Assembly (NCBI GenBank): GCA_963774415.1
Contig: CAVZEU010000002.1
Span: forward strand, 62,001 to 126,000
Length of the DNA stretch: 64,000 nt
Direction of reading: 5' to 3'
Source: SZUA-36 sp963774415
GTDB lineage: Bacteria > Pseudomonadota > Gammaproteobacteria > Xanthomonadales > SZUA-36
Program-made: the position numbers and the translations under genes
The notes under the pieces: generated by a model
Seen by the model: the letters and a program-made list of their open reading frames with translations, nothing else
What the model was told of the DNA's origin: nothing
Databases searched by the model: none
Shown here: one piece after another, positions 8,841 through 16,662 of the stretch
Numbering within the stretch: position 1 is the stretch's first letter
Layout: every line of letters begins with the position of its first letter

Positions 8841-10289
8841 ATGAATTCCGAACCGACTTTTCTCTGGCACGATTACGAAACCTTTGGCACGCACCCGCAA
8901 CTCGACCGCCCGGCGCAATTTGCCGCCGTTCGCACCGACCAGGCGCTGCAGCCCCGCGGCGAGCCGATCAGCTGGTACTGCCAACCTGCCGTCGATGTCC
9001 TGCCGCGGCCGGAGGCCTGTCTCGTCACCGGCATCACGCCGCAACATGCGCTCGCCGAGGGTCTGCCCGAAGCGGACTTCGCGGCAAGGATCCATGCCGA
9101 AATGATGGAGCCCGGCACCTGCAGCGTCGGTTACAACAGCATTCGTTTCGACGACGAGTTCAGCCGTAACCTGTTTTACCGCAACTTTCTCGACCCTTAC
9201 GAGCGTGAATACAGGAACGATAACTCGCGCTGGGACCTGATAGACCTGACGAGGATGTGCTACGCGCTGCGCCCGCAAGGCATCGAGTGGCCGCGGCGCG
9301 AGGACGGCACGCCCAGCTTCAAACTGGAGGACCTGAGCCGTGCCAACCAGATTTCGCACGAGGGTGCACACGAAGCCCTGGCCGACGTCATGGCGACGAT
9401 TGCCCTCGCGCGCCTGCTGCGCGGCGCGCAGCCGCGCCTGTTCGACTGGGCTCTGCAAATGCGCGATCAGCGCCAGGTCATGCAGTTGCTGGATCCGGCC
9501 AGGGCCGAACCGGTCCTGCACAGCAGTGCGCGCATACCTGCCTCTCGCGGTTGCACCAGCCTCGTCTTACCACTCGCGACATATCCGGACCGGGCAAAAT
9601 CGGTCATCGTATTCGACCTGATGGACGATCCGGCGCCACTGCTCGAACTCGGCGCCGACGCCATCACCGACCGCGTGTTCACCGCTGCCGCGGACCTGCC
9701 CGATGACGTCGACCGCGTCGCGCTCAAGGCCATCCATACCAACCACGTACCGATGATCGCACCAGCCGCCACCCTCAAGGACGCCGATTGCAGCCGCATC
9801 GGTCTCGACGTGGATCGATGCCTTCAGAACGCGGCCAGGCTCAAGACCGGCCTCGATCAGGTTCGCGGCAAGGTGATGGACGTATTCAAACCACAGCCGT
9901 TCGAATCCGATGGCGACCCGGACCACATGCTCTATGCGGGCGGCTTTTTCTCGCGCTCGGACCGACGCCTGATGGACCGGGTCAGACAATCCGACCCCGC
10001 GCGGCTCGCTGGCACGCGCTGGCCCTTCGAGGATGCGCGCCTGCCGGAAATGCTGTTTCGCTACCGGGCACGCAATTTTCCGGATACGCTGAACGCGAGC
10101 GAAGCGGAAAGGTGGCAACAGGAAAGGCTGGCCAGGCTGGCGCACCCGGCGGACGAACGCCAACTGACACCCGCAGCTTATGCCGCGGCCATTGCGGCGG
10201 CCCGGCGATCATGCCCGGACGACGGCCCCAGGCAGGTCATCCTCGACCAGTTGGAGGCTTGGGGCCGGCAAATCTGCCGGACGGACTGA
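8841..10289 (+). CDS. sbcB: exodeoxyribonuclease I
   Basis: 3'-to-5' single-strand DNA exonuclease used in recombination and mismatch repair. About 482 aa from the ATG at 8841 (MNSEPTFLWHDYETFG), close to the E. coli length of 475. The DEDDh nuclease residues are visible: DYETFG (Asp, Glu), SIRFDDEF, and the closing motif HEALADVMATI (His, Asp). The central SH3-like and C-terminal helical parts follow without interruption. Two in-frame ATGs occur further upstream (8751, 8814). The chosen start matches the family N-terminus but has only a weak ribosome-binding site. Confidence 0.95.
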   Translation: MNSEPTFLWHDYETFGTHPQLDRPAQFAAVRTDQALQPRGEPISWYCQPAVDVLPRPEACLVTGITPQHALAEGLPEADFAARIHAEMMEPGTCSVGYNSIRFDDEFSRNLFYRNFLDPYEREYRNDNSRWDLIDLTRMCYALRPQGIEWPRREDGTPSFKLEDLSRANQISHEGAHEALADVMATIALARLLRGAQPRLFDWALQMRDQRQVMQLLDPARAEPVLHSSARIPASRGCTSLVLPLATYPDRAKSVIVFDLMDDPAPLLELGADAITDRVFTAAADLPDDVDRVALKAIHTNHVPMIAPAATLKDADCSRIGLDVDRCLQNAARLKTGLDQVRGKVMDVFKPQPFESDGDPDHMLYAGGFFSRSDRRLMDRVRQSDPARLAGTRWPFEDARLPEMLFRYRARNFPDTLNASEAERWQQERLARLAHPADERQLTPAAYAAAIAAARRSCPDDGPRQVILDQLEAWGRQICRTD

Positions 10290-10590
10290 GCCTTCCGTTC
10301 TTGCTCAAAAGTCTGTAGGTGCCAACCCTAAATCAATAAGTTACCTGCTTTTTCTCGATTTAAATTGACTTAATTATGCACAAGTCGCTGATTGTTTGTG
10401 GAGCGCGGATGGGAGCCTGGATTGGGCCGGTTTTGTAACAAATCTGTAACAATTTAGCCATGTATCCCATTGTATATTAAGGGTTTTTATTTGTTGGTCA
10501 ATTTTTGATCAATCTGGAGACCCGCTGATGGTGGCTTGACGCCCGCGCTATTACCCACAGGGTTATCCACAGCTTTTGTGGATAACCCCT
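10290..10590. other. AT-rich intergenic region downstream of sbcB
   Basis: About 300 bp without a gene. Positions 10310-10510 are clearly AT-rich against a GC-rich background. The region contains several DnaA-box-like 9-mers listed separately. No promoter or RNA family was recognised. Confidence 0.6.
10374..10588. promoter_or_regulatory. cluster of DnaA-box-like sites
   Basis: TTATGCACA at 10374-10382 fits the relaxed consensus TTWTNCACA. TTACCCACA at 10551-10559 has one mismatch. TTATCCACA at 10563-10571 and its inverted copy TGTGGATAA at 10577-10585 are perfect boxes. The last two form a palindrome with 12-bp arms (10560-10571 and 10577-10588) and a 5-nt loop. An AT-rich stretch lies between the first and second sites. 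DnaA binding is inferred from the motif. There is no T-tract, so it is unlikely to be a simple terminator. Confidence 0.55.
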
Positions 10591-10818
10591 TCAGGCAGCG
10601 GTAACCCCCCTGTTTCCATTCCCGGAAAGCGGGGGTAAGGCCTTTTTCGGCACGCCCGCAGCCCTGATCAGGCGCCGCCTGGCCGACGGCGACACGAATT
10701 CCACGTGACTGCCATCGGAGAACTGCAGCATCCATATTCTGCCCGGCCCGTCGTCGCTTCCGGGCGTGGCGATAACACCGGTAATGGTCTTGCCGATCAA
10801 CTGAAAATCCGAACTCAT
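10591..10818 (-). CDS. small hypothetical protein (75 aa)
   Basis: A small gene I do not recognise. The start at 10818 is preceded by a strong AAGGAG at good spacing. The protein runs MSSDFQLIGKTITGV and contains a compact hydrophobic and charged pattern (IWMLQFSDGSHVEFV) resembling a short beta-rich fold. The C-terminal third is basic (SARRRLIRAAGVPKK). No signal peptide or membrane segment is seen. The stop codon is directly followed by the inverted DnaA-box palindrome. Confidence 0.65.
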   Translation of the reverse strand: MSSDFQLIGKTITGVIATPGSDDGPGRIWMLQFSDGSHVEFVSPSARRRLIRAAGVPKKALPPLSGNGNRGVTAA

Positions 10819-11022
10819 TGGCTTGCTCCTTACAGTTTGCCGTCATTGAAGCAAAGCCCGTTCTCAAATCCTGAGAGTGGCAAACGCATCGGTCGCGCGC
10901 TGATTGCCTACAAAGATAGCGGCCAGAAACGACTTCAACGGCCACGCGTCAGGAACCTAGAATGACCACTGCCGCGCGATACCCGCGCTGCACTTGGAGC
11001 CATATCACCTGAAGGGGGATTT

Positions 11023-11307
11023 ATGAAACCATTATCCACACTACTGGCCACCGTGCTGTTGCCACTGCTCGCCTGGTCCGCCCAGGCCGTCAATGTCAAC
11101 ACGGCCAGCGCAAAGGAGATCGCGGACGCACTCAAGGGAGTCGGTCTGAGCAAGGCCGAAGCCATCGTGTCCTATCGCAAGCAGAACGGCCGGTTCAAGC
11201 ACATCGACGAATTGGTCAACGTCAAAGGGATCGGGATTCACACGGTTGACCTCAACCGCGAGAGCATCCAGTTGACGAGCAGCGACGGCGCCAAGCCCGG
11301 AAAGTAA
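11023..11307 (+). CDS. secreted ComEA-like helix-hairpin-helix protein
   Basis: A 94-aa exported DNA-binding-type protein. Residues 1-22 form a clear signal peptide (charged start, LLATVLLPLLAW, then AQA). The mature part opens VNVNTASAKEIADAL and continues through GVGLSKAEAIVSYR and LVNVKGIGIHTVDL, the tandem helix-hairpin-helix motif of ComEA. AAGGGGGA provides a strong ribosome-binding site. In competence systems ComEA binds incoming DNA in the periplasm. Here the gene stands alone, so its role in DNA uptake is an inference. Confidence 0.85.
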   Translation: MKPLSTLLATVLLPLLAWSAQAVNVNTASAKEIADALKGVGLSKAEAIVSYRKQNGRFKHIDELVNVKGIGIHTVDLNRESIQLTSSDGAKPGK

Positions 11308-11405
11308 GCAGCGCCGAGACGACGGTGGCGGGCGCTCCGGCAGCCCGCCACCCGTCAAACACTCTAACCGGCGAGCGATACGGCCGCAGCAGCGCGCGCA
11401 ATAGT

Positions 11406-12008
11406 TTATGAGCCCAGCAGCTGCCGGCTGCCGAACGCGTGCGCCAGCGTGGACTGATCGATGTACTCCAGTTCCCCGCCCAGCGGCACACCGTGAGCGA
11501 TACGGGTCGCACGGATAGAATGCTTTTGCGCCATTTTTTGCAGGTAGTAGGCCGTGGCTTCGCCTTCCACCGTTGGGTTGGTGGCGATAATCAGCTCGGC
11601 GGGCGGATTCTTTTCCAACCGTTCCGCCAATTGCTCCAGGCCCAATTCACCCGGACCAATGCCGTCCAGCGGTGACAAGCGGCCGAGCAAAACGAAATAC
11701 AGGCCCCGGTAGGCGGTGGCCTGCTCGATGGCCAGTACATCCACCGGCGATTCGACGACGCAAAGCAACGACGGGTCGCGCCGCGGGTTGGCGCACACGG
11801 CGCACAGCGTTTGTTCGGTCAGGTCACGGCACTGCCGGCAGCGGCCGATCTTCTGCATCGCGTCCGCCATCACCGCAGCCAGTTGCAGGCCGCCTTCCCG
11901 GTCGCGCTCCAGCAGGTGCAGGGCCATGCGCTGGGCCGACTTCGGCCCGACACCGGGCAGACACCTCAGCGCCTCGATCAACTGGCTCAGAAGGGGTTCG
12001 GTTGCCAC
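11406..12008 (-). CDS. recR: recombination mediator protein RecR
   Basis: Works with RecO and RecF to load RecA on gapped DNA. At 200 aa it has the usual length. It shows the N-terminal helix-hairpin-helix (LRCLPGVGPKSAQRMALHLL), a four-cysteine zinc finger (CRQCRDLTEQTLCAVC) and a Toprim domain starting CVVESPVDVLAIE. The C-terminal Walker-like segment ends in RIAHGVPLGGELEYID. It is the third gene of the conserved dnaX-ybaB-recR cluster. Confidence 0.97.
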   Translation of the reverse strand: MATEPLLSQLIEALRCLPGVGPKSAQRMALHLLERDREGGLQLAAVMADAMQKIGRCRQCRDLTEQTLCAVCANPRRDPSLLCVVESPVDVLAIEQATAYRGLYFVLLGRLSPLDGIGPGELGLEQLAERLEKNPPAELIIATNPTVEGEATAYYLQKMAQKHSIRATRIAHGVPLGGELEYIDQSTLAHAFGSRQLLGS

Positions 12009-12017
12009 CGCTGCGCG

Positions 12018-12338
12018 TCAGAACGGAAGTTTGAAGCCGGGTGGAAGCGGCATGCCCTGGGTCAGGTGGGACATCTGCTGTTCCGTGGTCTCCTTGATGC
12101 GATTGACGGCGTCGTTGACCGCGGCCGCGACCAGGTCCTCCAGCATTTCCATGTCTTCGTTCAGGGAAGGGTCGATGGTGACGCGTTTAACGGCGTATTG
12201 CCCCGTCATCAGCACGCTGACCATGCCGCCGCCCGCCTGCCCGGTCACTTCCATTGCGGCCAGCTTCTGCTGCGCTTTCTCCATCTCCTGCTGCATCTTC
12301 TGTGCCTGTTGCAGCAGCCCCGCGATATTTCCTTTCAT
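12018..12338 (-). CDS. ybaB: YbaB/EbfC family nucleoid-associated protein
   Basis: A small dimeric DNA-binding protein of 106 aa. The start at 12338 (MKGNIAGLLQQAQKMQ) has AGAGGAT upstream, and the longer frame would overlap dnaX. Features are the N-terminal coiled-coil helix (QQAQKMQQEMEKAQQKLAAM), the VTGQAGGGMVSV turn and a proline-rich tail (GMPLPPGFKLPF). It sits between dnaX and recR, as in many gammaproteobacteria. Confidence 0.95.
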   Translation of the reverse strand: MKGNIAGLLQQAQKMQQEMEKAQQKLAAMEVTGQAGGGMVSVLMTGQYAVKRVTIDPSLNEDMEMLEDLVAAAVNDAVNRIKETTEQQMSHLTQGMPLPPGFKLPF

Positions 12339-12372
12339 GCCTAAATCCTCTTTTCCTGGCGTGTCGACGTTG

Positions 12373-14148
12373 TCACTGCAGCGGCTGGATCGAATCCGGA
12401 ACGATCGTCGCACCGAACTTTTCCCGCAATTCCGCGACCGTGGCATCGTCCTCGATGGCCTGTTCAGCCTCGGTCATGCGCCGTACCCGCACTTTTTCTT
12501 CGCTCGCCGAGACCGAGTGCAGCGGTTCACTGGAAACGTGCAGATCCAGCATCACCGCATGTCCCACCCACTCCGAGAGCGCGGCCTGCAACAGCTTCAC
12601 GGTGCTGTCAGAGCCCAGGTGGCGCAACGCATCGGGGACCAGGAAAACCCAGCGGTCGTCGTCGGACGATTGCAGTTGCAGGTTACGCGCCAACTCGCGC
12701 GCGCTACCGCTCAGCTTGAGGTTGGCCTGGAGACTATGCCAGTCCACGGGCGCCGTCTTGCCGGCCGGTGCTTCCGTGCCGGCGGCAGGTGCGCCAGAGG
12801 CCTCTTGCCTGGTGGGGCCGTTCGCTGCTGCCGCGGTGAAGAGGTCGGCCTTCTCTTCGCCGCCGACCGTTTCACCGGATGCGCCGGACATGACGTCAAA
12901 ACGCTCGCGCGCGGCCTTGGCCGCCGCAGCTTGCTCCCGGCTCCTGCCAGTACCTCCACTGCCCTTTTGGCCGGTTGTGGAAGGGGCGTGCGCCGCGGCC
13001 GCCGCTCGCTGGCCTGCCTTGCTGCGATTTGAACCGCCGGCTGCATCCGCGCCATGGCCGCTATCAGCAGGCCGGAATGCCAGCATGCGCAACAGCGTCA
13101 TTTCAAGGCCGGTACGCGGGTCCGGTGCGATTCCAAGGTCGCGCCGCCCGTGCACGGCAATCTGGTAGTACAACTGGGCATCTTCCGCGCTGACCCGGCC
13201 CGCCTGGTCCACCAGCGACTCCCAGTCCGTCCTGTCAGGATCCCTGAAATCCGGCGCCGCGTGAATCAAGGCGATGCGGTGCAGGCACCGGGCCAGTTCG
13301 TCGAGGACGCCTTCAAGGTTGCGCGATTGCCTGGCCAGCTCGTCGACGAGGCCGAGCAGCGCCTCGGCATCGGCGTTGGCCAGCGCGTCGATGAGCGCCG
13401 CGATGTGCTCGTGCTCAATGCTGCCGAGCATGCCGGCGACGTCCGTGTCCCGCAAACTGCCGCCGCCGAAGGCGATGGCCTGATCCAGCAGGCTCAGGCC
13501 GTCTCGCAAGCTGCCATCGGCCGCCCTGGCGATGCGCATGACGGCTGCATCTTCCGCGTCGACGGATTCTGCCTGCAGGATATGCGCCAGCTGACCGCAG
13601 ATTTGTTCCGGCAAGAGACGGCTCAGGCTGAAACGCAGGCAGCGTGACAGGATCGTGACGGGCAATTTCTGCGGATCGGTGGTCGCCAGGACGAACTTGA
13701 CGTGTGACGGCGGCTCTTCCAGGGTCTTCAAAAGGGCGTTGAAGCTGTGCCCGGACAGCATGTGAACCTCGTCGATGATGTAGACCTTGTAGCGCCCCCG
13801 GGTCGGCGTGAATTGCACAGTCTCGAGTAATTCACGCGTGTCGTCGACCCTGGTCTTCGAGGCCGCGTCGATTTCCAGCATGTCGACAAAACGCCCTTCA
13901 TCGATGTCGACACAGGCTGCGCACTCACCGCAGGGTTTTGATGAAACCCCGGTTTCACAATTCAGGCACTTGGCCAGGATTCGCGCGATCGTGGTCTTGC
14001 CCACTCCGCGCGTGCCGCTCAGCAGGAACGCGTGGTGTACACGATCCTGATCGAGCCCGTTGACCAGCGCCTGCACGACATGTTCCTGGCCCACGAGATC
14101 ACTGAACGTACGGGGACGCCATTTGCGTGCCAAAACCTGGTAACTCAT
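12373..14148 (-). CDS. dnaX: DNA polymerase III subunits gamma and tau
   Basis: Clamp-loader ATPase and replisome organiser, 591 aa from the ATG at 14146-14148 (MSYQVLARKWRP). Walker A is GTRGVGKT (residues 45-52). A four-cysteine zinc module lies in CLNCETG...CGECAAC. Walker B is IIDEVHML, and sensor 1 is FVLATTDPQKLP. An Ala/Gly/Ser-rich linker precedes the C-terminal domain that in tau contacts DnaE. I saw no obvious A-rich slippery heptamer for frameshifting to gamma. The frame stays open far upstream, but that part crosses the 4.5S RNA gene and is not coding. It is first of the dnaX-ybaB-recR cluster. Confidence 0.96.
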   Translation of the reverse strand: MSYQVLARKWRPRTFSDLVGQEHVVQALVNGLDQDRVHHAFLLSGTRGVGKTTIARILAKCLNCETGVSSKPCGECAACVDIDEGRFVDMLEIDAASKTRVDDTRELLETVQFTPTRGRYKVYIIDEVHMLSGHSFNALLKTLEEPPSHVKFVLATTDPQKLPVTILSRCLRFSLSRLLPEQICGQLAHILQAESVDAEDAAVMRIARAADGSLRDGLSLLDQAIAFGGGSLRDTDVAGMLGSIEHEHIAALIDALANADAEALLGLVDELARQSRNLEGVLDELARCLHRIALIHAAPDFRDPDRTDWESLVDQAGRVSAEDAQLYYQIAVHGRRDLGIAPDPRTGLEMTLLRMLAFRPADSGHGADAAGGSNRSKAGQRAAAAAHAPSTTGQKGSGGTGRSREQAAAAKAARERFDVMSGASGETVGGEEKADLFTAAAANGPTRQEASGAPAAGTEAPAGKTAPVDWHSLQANLKLSGSARELARNLQLQSSDDDRWVFLVPDALRHLGSDSTVKLLQAALSEWVGHAVMLDLHVSSEPLHSVSASEEKVRVRRMTEAEQAIEDDATVAELREKFGATIVPDSIQPLQ

Positions 14149-14200
14149 TCGATTCTCTACACCCGGCCTGCCTGGAACGAATACTATAACAGATGGGGAT

Positions 14201-14311
14201 GGCAACCCCTGCCCACCGGATCCCGGCGCCCGAGTCCGCTGCTGCCGCTGCTCCCTTCCGGGCCTGACGGGGTTCACAACGTATCGTCGCGGGAGGGCCG
14301 ACAGGGGCCAC
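14201..14311 (-). ncRNA. ffs: 4.5S signal recognition particle RNA
   Basis: On the minus strand the sequence contains the diagnostic SRP domain IV loop, GTCAGGCCCGGAAGGGAGCA (14245-14264), closely matching E. coli 4.5S RNA. The ends pair with each other (GGCCCCTG with CAGGGG), giving the expected single long hairpin of about 110 nt. It lies just upstream of dnaX on the same strand. The exact 5' and 3' ends are estimated. Confidence 0.93.
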
Positions 14312-14626
14312 CACTGAACCGCAGTGCGCAGGCCGGACGACTGCCTGGCGTCAGCAAACGCCCCACCACCGGCGGGCCGCGAAATCTGCGGGAACGGCAT
14401 TGTGCCGCAAGCCGCGGCACGGATCAAACATTGCTTCTGGAAACATGGGCGCGCGCACCTCAATTTCAAGCAAGTAACGGGACTTCATGGCCGCGGAGAG
14501 CCGACGGCAAGGGACAGGCTATTGAGACTTGCGCCCGCAGATATGACAATAGCGTCATTTGCCGGTCGGCGGTTTCACCGGCCGCAAACGGGATATCCAG
14601 TCGCCGACAACAGGGGTCAGAACCTC
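14312..14626. other. intergenic region between 4.5S RNA and cysN'-cysC
   Basis: About 315 bp carrying the (unidentified) promoters of ffs leftward and of the CysC fusion rightward. The frames of both neighbours stay open through it, but the translations resemble no protein family. I see no repeat or RNA motif here. Confidence 0.5.
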
Positions 14627-15919
14627 ATGAGCGCCAAACAGCCAGTCGAAAACGGGCGGGGGAATGCAGCCGGCAGCCTGATTCCGGAATTCGATCATCC
14701 GCTGCTGGAGACGTTGCTCGGGCTGCTGGAACCGCCCGCCGGCACGCTAGGGCCGTTCCGCTTCTCAGTCCGGTCGAAAGACGTGTCCGCGAGCGGCTCG
14801 GAGGTGGTCGGGGGCAGGGTCACCGGCGGCACGATCGCCAGCGGCGACGAGGTCATGGTCGCGTCCTCGCTGAAACGCAGCCGCGTTGTGCAAATTTCCG
14901 GGGCCGCGGGCGAGATGCAAACCGCCGGTAAATTCGAGACGGCCGCGTTGGTATTGAGCGAGAATTGCGACATCCGCGCGGGTGATGTCCTGCACCGGCC
15001 GGGTGAAGCGCCGCAGCGCAGCGACCAGTTCCAGGCCCATCTCGCCTGGGTCGATGCGGAACCGATGCTGCCGGAACGGAGCTACCTGCTGAAAATCGGT
15101 GAACGCACCACACCGGTCCAGATCACCGATCTGAAATACGTCATCAACACGGGCAACCTCGAACACGAGCCCGCCAGCCAATTGACCCAGCGCCAAATTG
15201 GCGTATGCAACTTCGCCAGCGCCGAGGCCATTGCCTTCGATGGCTACCGGGAGAACCCCGGCAGCAGCGGTTTCGTTTTGCTGGACCGGCTCAGCCATCG
15301 CACGCTGGCGGCCGGTCTCATCGACTTCGGGCTGCATCGCGGCCAGAACCTCTCCTGGCAGTCCTTCGAAATCAACCGTGAGCTGCGCTCACAGATGAAG
15401 AACCAGCAACCGATGATCCTCTGGTTTACCGGGCTGTCGGCTTCCGGCAAATCGACCATCGCCGATATCGTCGAGCAGAAACTCGCGGCAAAGAACCGGC
15501 ACACTTACCTGCTCGACGGCGACAATTTCCGTCACGGCCTGAACAAGGACCTGGGATTCACCGATGCCGACCGGGTCGAGAACATCCGCCGCGTCGCGGA
15601 AGTCGCCCGGCTGATGGCGGACTCCGGCCTGATCGTCATGACCGCGTTCATATCGCCGTTTCGCAGGGAGCGCCGCATGGCCCGGGAAATCGCCGGGGAC
15701 ATCGCCTTCAAGGAAATTTTCGTCGACACACCGCTGGAGGTGTGCGAAGCGCGCGACCCGAAGGGCATGTACGCAAAAGCCCGGCGAGGCGAGATTCCGA
15801 ACTTCACCGGTATCAGTTCGGCCTACGAACCGCCCGAGCTCGCCGACGTGCACCTCGACGCGGGTGAACGCAGCGCCGAGGAACTGGCTGACGAAGTGCT
15901 ACGCCAGCTCGAGCTGTAA
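14627..15919 (+). CDS. cysC: adenylylsulfate kinase fused to a GTPase-less CysN C-terminal module
   Basis: About 430 aa. Residues 269-430 are a complete APS kinase that makes PAPS from APS and ATP: P-loop GLSASGKST at 269, LLDGDNFRHGL, FISPFRRERR and IFVDTPLEVCEARDPKG. Residues 1-250 match the two beta-barrel domains that follow the GTPase domain in CysN (VVGGRVTGGTIASGDEV, LPERSYLLKIG, DRLSHRTLAAGLI). The GTPase domain is absent: there is no P-loop and no room for one, and the upstream frame encodes nothing like it. The ATG at 14627 has AGGGG upstream. No cysD is in the window. It may supply PAPS to sulfotransferases such as the one at 54684. Confidence 0.88.
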   Translation: MSAKQPVENGRGNAAGSLIPEFDHPLLETLLGLLEPPAGTLGPFRFSVRSKDVSASGSEVVGGRVTGGTIASGDEVMVASSLKRSRVVQISGAAGEMQTAGKFETAALVLSENCDIRAGDVLHRPGEAPQRSDQFQAHLAWVDAEPMLPERSYLLKIGERTTPVQITDLKYVINTGNLEHEPASQLTQRQIGVCNFASAEAIAFDGYRENPGSSGFVLLDRLSHRTLAAGLIDFGLHRGQNLSWQSFEINRELRSQMKNQQPMILWFTGLSASGKSTIADIVEQKLAAKNRHTYLLDGDNFRHGLNKDLGFTDADRVENIRRVAEVARLMADSGLIVMTAFISPFRRERRMAREIAGDIAFKEIFVDTPLEVCEARDPKGMYAKARRGEIPNFTGISSAYEPPELADVHLDAGERSAEELADEVLRQLEL

Positions 15920-15977
15920 GCGCAGACGCGCCGGGCCCAGTTGGCGCTTGGGCCGCGGCCCCGAGGGGCGCCGGAAT

Positions 15978-16517
15978 TCACGTGCTTTCGGGCCCGGACG
16001 CCCCGCCCAGGTTGATGTCCACCATCAATTCGTCGGCCAGGTCTTCCAGTTCCCGGCGCAGTTGATCGACGCTCGCGCCTTCCGGAACAAGCAGGCGCGC
16101 ATGCGCCATGAACAGGTTCTCCGCGGACATGGAGGCGCTCTGGCAGGTCGTTTCCAGTTCCTGCACGTTGAGGCTGTGCCTGGCGAGAATGCGCGAGACG
16201 TCGTGCACGATACCCGGCCGGTCCTGGCCCACCAGGTCAAGGACGAGTTCACGCGTGTTCTCGACAGCCCCCACCGGAGAGGCTTCGCGCAGCAGCACCT
16301 GGATCCCCCTGGATTCCAGCGACGCCAGTTTTTTCGTGAACGCGGCAAGCTGCTCCCGGGGCAACTCCGCCAGCAGAATGCCGGCGAACAGCCCGGCCAG
16401 CGACAGCATACTGCTTTCGGTCCAGTTACCGCCGTGGGCGTCAAGCAGTTCGGACAGCGCTTCCACGACCCCGGGCCGGTCTTCACTGACGACACTCAGA
16501 ACGACGGATGTATTCAT
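15978..16517 (-). CDS. ACT-domain regulatory protein, GcvR-like
   Basis: 179 aa with two tandem ACT domains: VVLSVVSEDRPGVVEALSEL near the N-terminus, and LVLDLVGQDRPGIVHDVSRI from about residue 92. This is the architecture of the GcvR family, whose E. coli member modulates the glycine cleavage regulator GcvA. ACT domains usually bind amino acids. No glycine cleavage genes are nearby, so the target is unknown. It stands between the convergent cysC fusion and the cytochrome gene that follows on the same strand. Confidence 0.8.
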   Translation of the reverse strand: MNTSVVLSVVSEDRPGVVEALSELLDAHGGNWTESSMLSLAGLFAGILLAELPREQLAAFTKKLASLESRGIQVLLREASPVGAVENTRELVLDLVGQDRPGIVHDVSRILARHSLNVQELETTCQSASMSAENLFMAHARLLVPEGASVDQLRRELEDLADELMVDINLGGASGPEST

Positions 16518-16662
16518 CTGTACGGCTTCCTCTGATTACGCTCGGGATACGTGATTCTCAGCCAAAAGGCTCCGCCCTGCAATGCTCACGCGGCAACGGG
16601 CCCGGCCACCGGGTGGCGGCCCCAGCAAGAGAGGGTCGGATTCAGCGGCCGGCTGGCCACTC

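Noticed and set aside
10560..10588. Palindrome read as a terminator for the 75-aa gene
   Set aside because: There is no T-tract on either strand. Both arms are exact DnaA boxes.
10290..10590. Calling this region oriC
   Set aside because: Sites are suggestive, but dnaA/dnaN/mnmG are absent and skew cannot be judged from one window. Kept as a finding only.
12373..14469. Longer dnaX start at 14469
   Set aside because: The extension passes through the 4.5S RNA gene. MSYQVLARKWRP at 14148 is the family N-terminus.
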